This document shows, piece by piece, positions 41,422 through 41,574 of a stretch of 41,574 nucleotides of DNA. A program made the translations under genes and the position numbers. Source of the DNA: Halomarina rubra (GTDB lineage: Archaea; Halobacteriota; Halobacteria; Halobacteriales; Haloarculaceae); NCBI RefSeq assembly GCF_023699475.1, contig NZ_JALXFV010000004.1, positions 43,256 through 84,829 on the forward strand. The letters run 5' to 3'. Every line of letters starts with the position of its first letter. The first letter of the stretch is position 1. Below the pieces are notes generated by a model that saw only the letters and a program-made list of their open reading frames with translations, was not told the origin of the DNA and did no database searches.

Positions 41422-41533
41422 TTGATACACACGCGGCACGGGTCTACCAGCCGAGTCACCACGAACTGACGTGAAAACAACCCCCGTTCATTGCTTGCCG
41501 GTTTTGGTAGATAGAGAGCGTGAGTCTATCAGC
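41422..41533 (+). repeat. Palindromic cassette element, copy at 41.4 kb
   Basis: The left arm is TGATACACACGCGGCACG. The inner boxes are GTCTACC (41442-41448) and GGTAGAT (41506-41512), 71 bp end to end, and the right arm is AGAGAGCGTGAGTCTATCAG. It is about as well conserved as the 39.1-kb copy. It is the last copy inside the window, and the array probably continues beyond the right edge. Confidence 0.8.
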
Positions 41534-41548
41534 GGGAGATCCAAACTC

Positions 41549-41574
41549 TCATAGTTCTGCCAGTTTCGTCGTGC
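41549..41574 (-). CDS. Possible 3' end of the next cassette gene, cut by window edge
   Basis: On the minus strand a frame ends TTKLAEL then TGA at 41549-41551, 16 bp to the right of the last repeat. Every leftward gene in the array ends 4-55 bp to the right of a repeat copy, so a leftward gene end is expected here. Only eight codons are visible, so the call is positional. Confidence 0.25.

Noticed and set aside
37746-41533. CRISPR array
   Set aside because: Repeats are ~110 bp and separated by 0.5-0.9 kb of genes, not by short unique spacers; no cas genes are present.

Overview
The window is chromosomal DNA of a haloarchaeon (class Halobacteria). The reasons are the high G+C, very acidic proteins, Tat signal peptides with RR motifs on most exported proteins, AT-rich boxes 25-30 bp upstream of starts with no Shine-Dalgarno (leaderless transcripts), and families such as KorAB 2-oxoacid:ferredoxin oxidoreductase and split methylmalonyl-CoA mutase. 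No rRNA, tRNA or CRISPR array was seen, and genus cannot be fixed from the sequence alone.

Region 1 (1-19.4 kb) is dense, GC-rich core metabolism. An AtoE-type short-chain fatty acid permease, an AMP-forming acyl-CoA synthetase, the large subunit of methylmalonyl-CoA mutase and methylmalonyl-CoA epimerase together suggest uptake and activation of short acids and the propionyl-CoA to succinyl-CoA branch. KorA-KorB then links 2-oxoacids to ferredoxin. Between them lie MFS and DMT transporters, a GNAT acetyltransferase, an Lrp/AsnC regulator divergent from the DMT gene with a palindrome between, a Nudix hydrolase, a nitronate monooxygenase-like enzyme, an FNR-like flavoprotein and a secreted SNase-type nuclease flanked by two copies of another domain. 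A 29-codon leaderless ORF sits between mutase and epimerase.

Region 2 (19.4-21.5 kb) is a lower-GC accessory patch. It holds a run of short triloop hairpins, three small genes and copies or half-copies of a palindromic repeat element.

Region 3 (21.5-29.6 kb) returns to core-like composition: aldo/keto reductase, membrane proteins, two paralogous cysteine-free PP-loop (CysD/CysH-like) proteins flanking a zinc-finger peptide and an HSL-type esterase, a CGYS glutaredoxin and a thioredoxin-reductase-like flavoprotein.

Region 4 (29.6-37.7 kb) is lower in GC and looks like a cell-surface/exopolysaccharide island: NodB-type deacetylase, processive family-2 glycosyltransferase, GH26-type hydrolase, DUF4397 protein and a MacB/FtsX-type permease without its ATPase. 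IS200/IS605-like hairpins lie in it.

Region 5 (37.7 kb to the right edge) is the most unusual part. Six full copies of a ~110-bp imperfect-palindrome element, all in one orientation, are spaced by 0.5-0.9 kb units. Each unit holds one gene or gene pair: Tat lipoproteins, an unknown protein, a VapBC toxin-antitoxin pair behind a tnpB remnant. The architecture resembles a gene-cassette array. Copies also occur at 19.6-21.3 kb, one of them split around a small gene. Whether the element is a MITE/REP-like repeat, a terminator or a recombination site is not settled by sequence alone.
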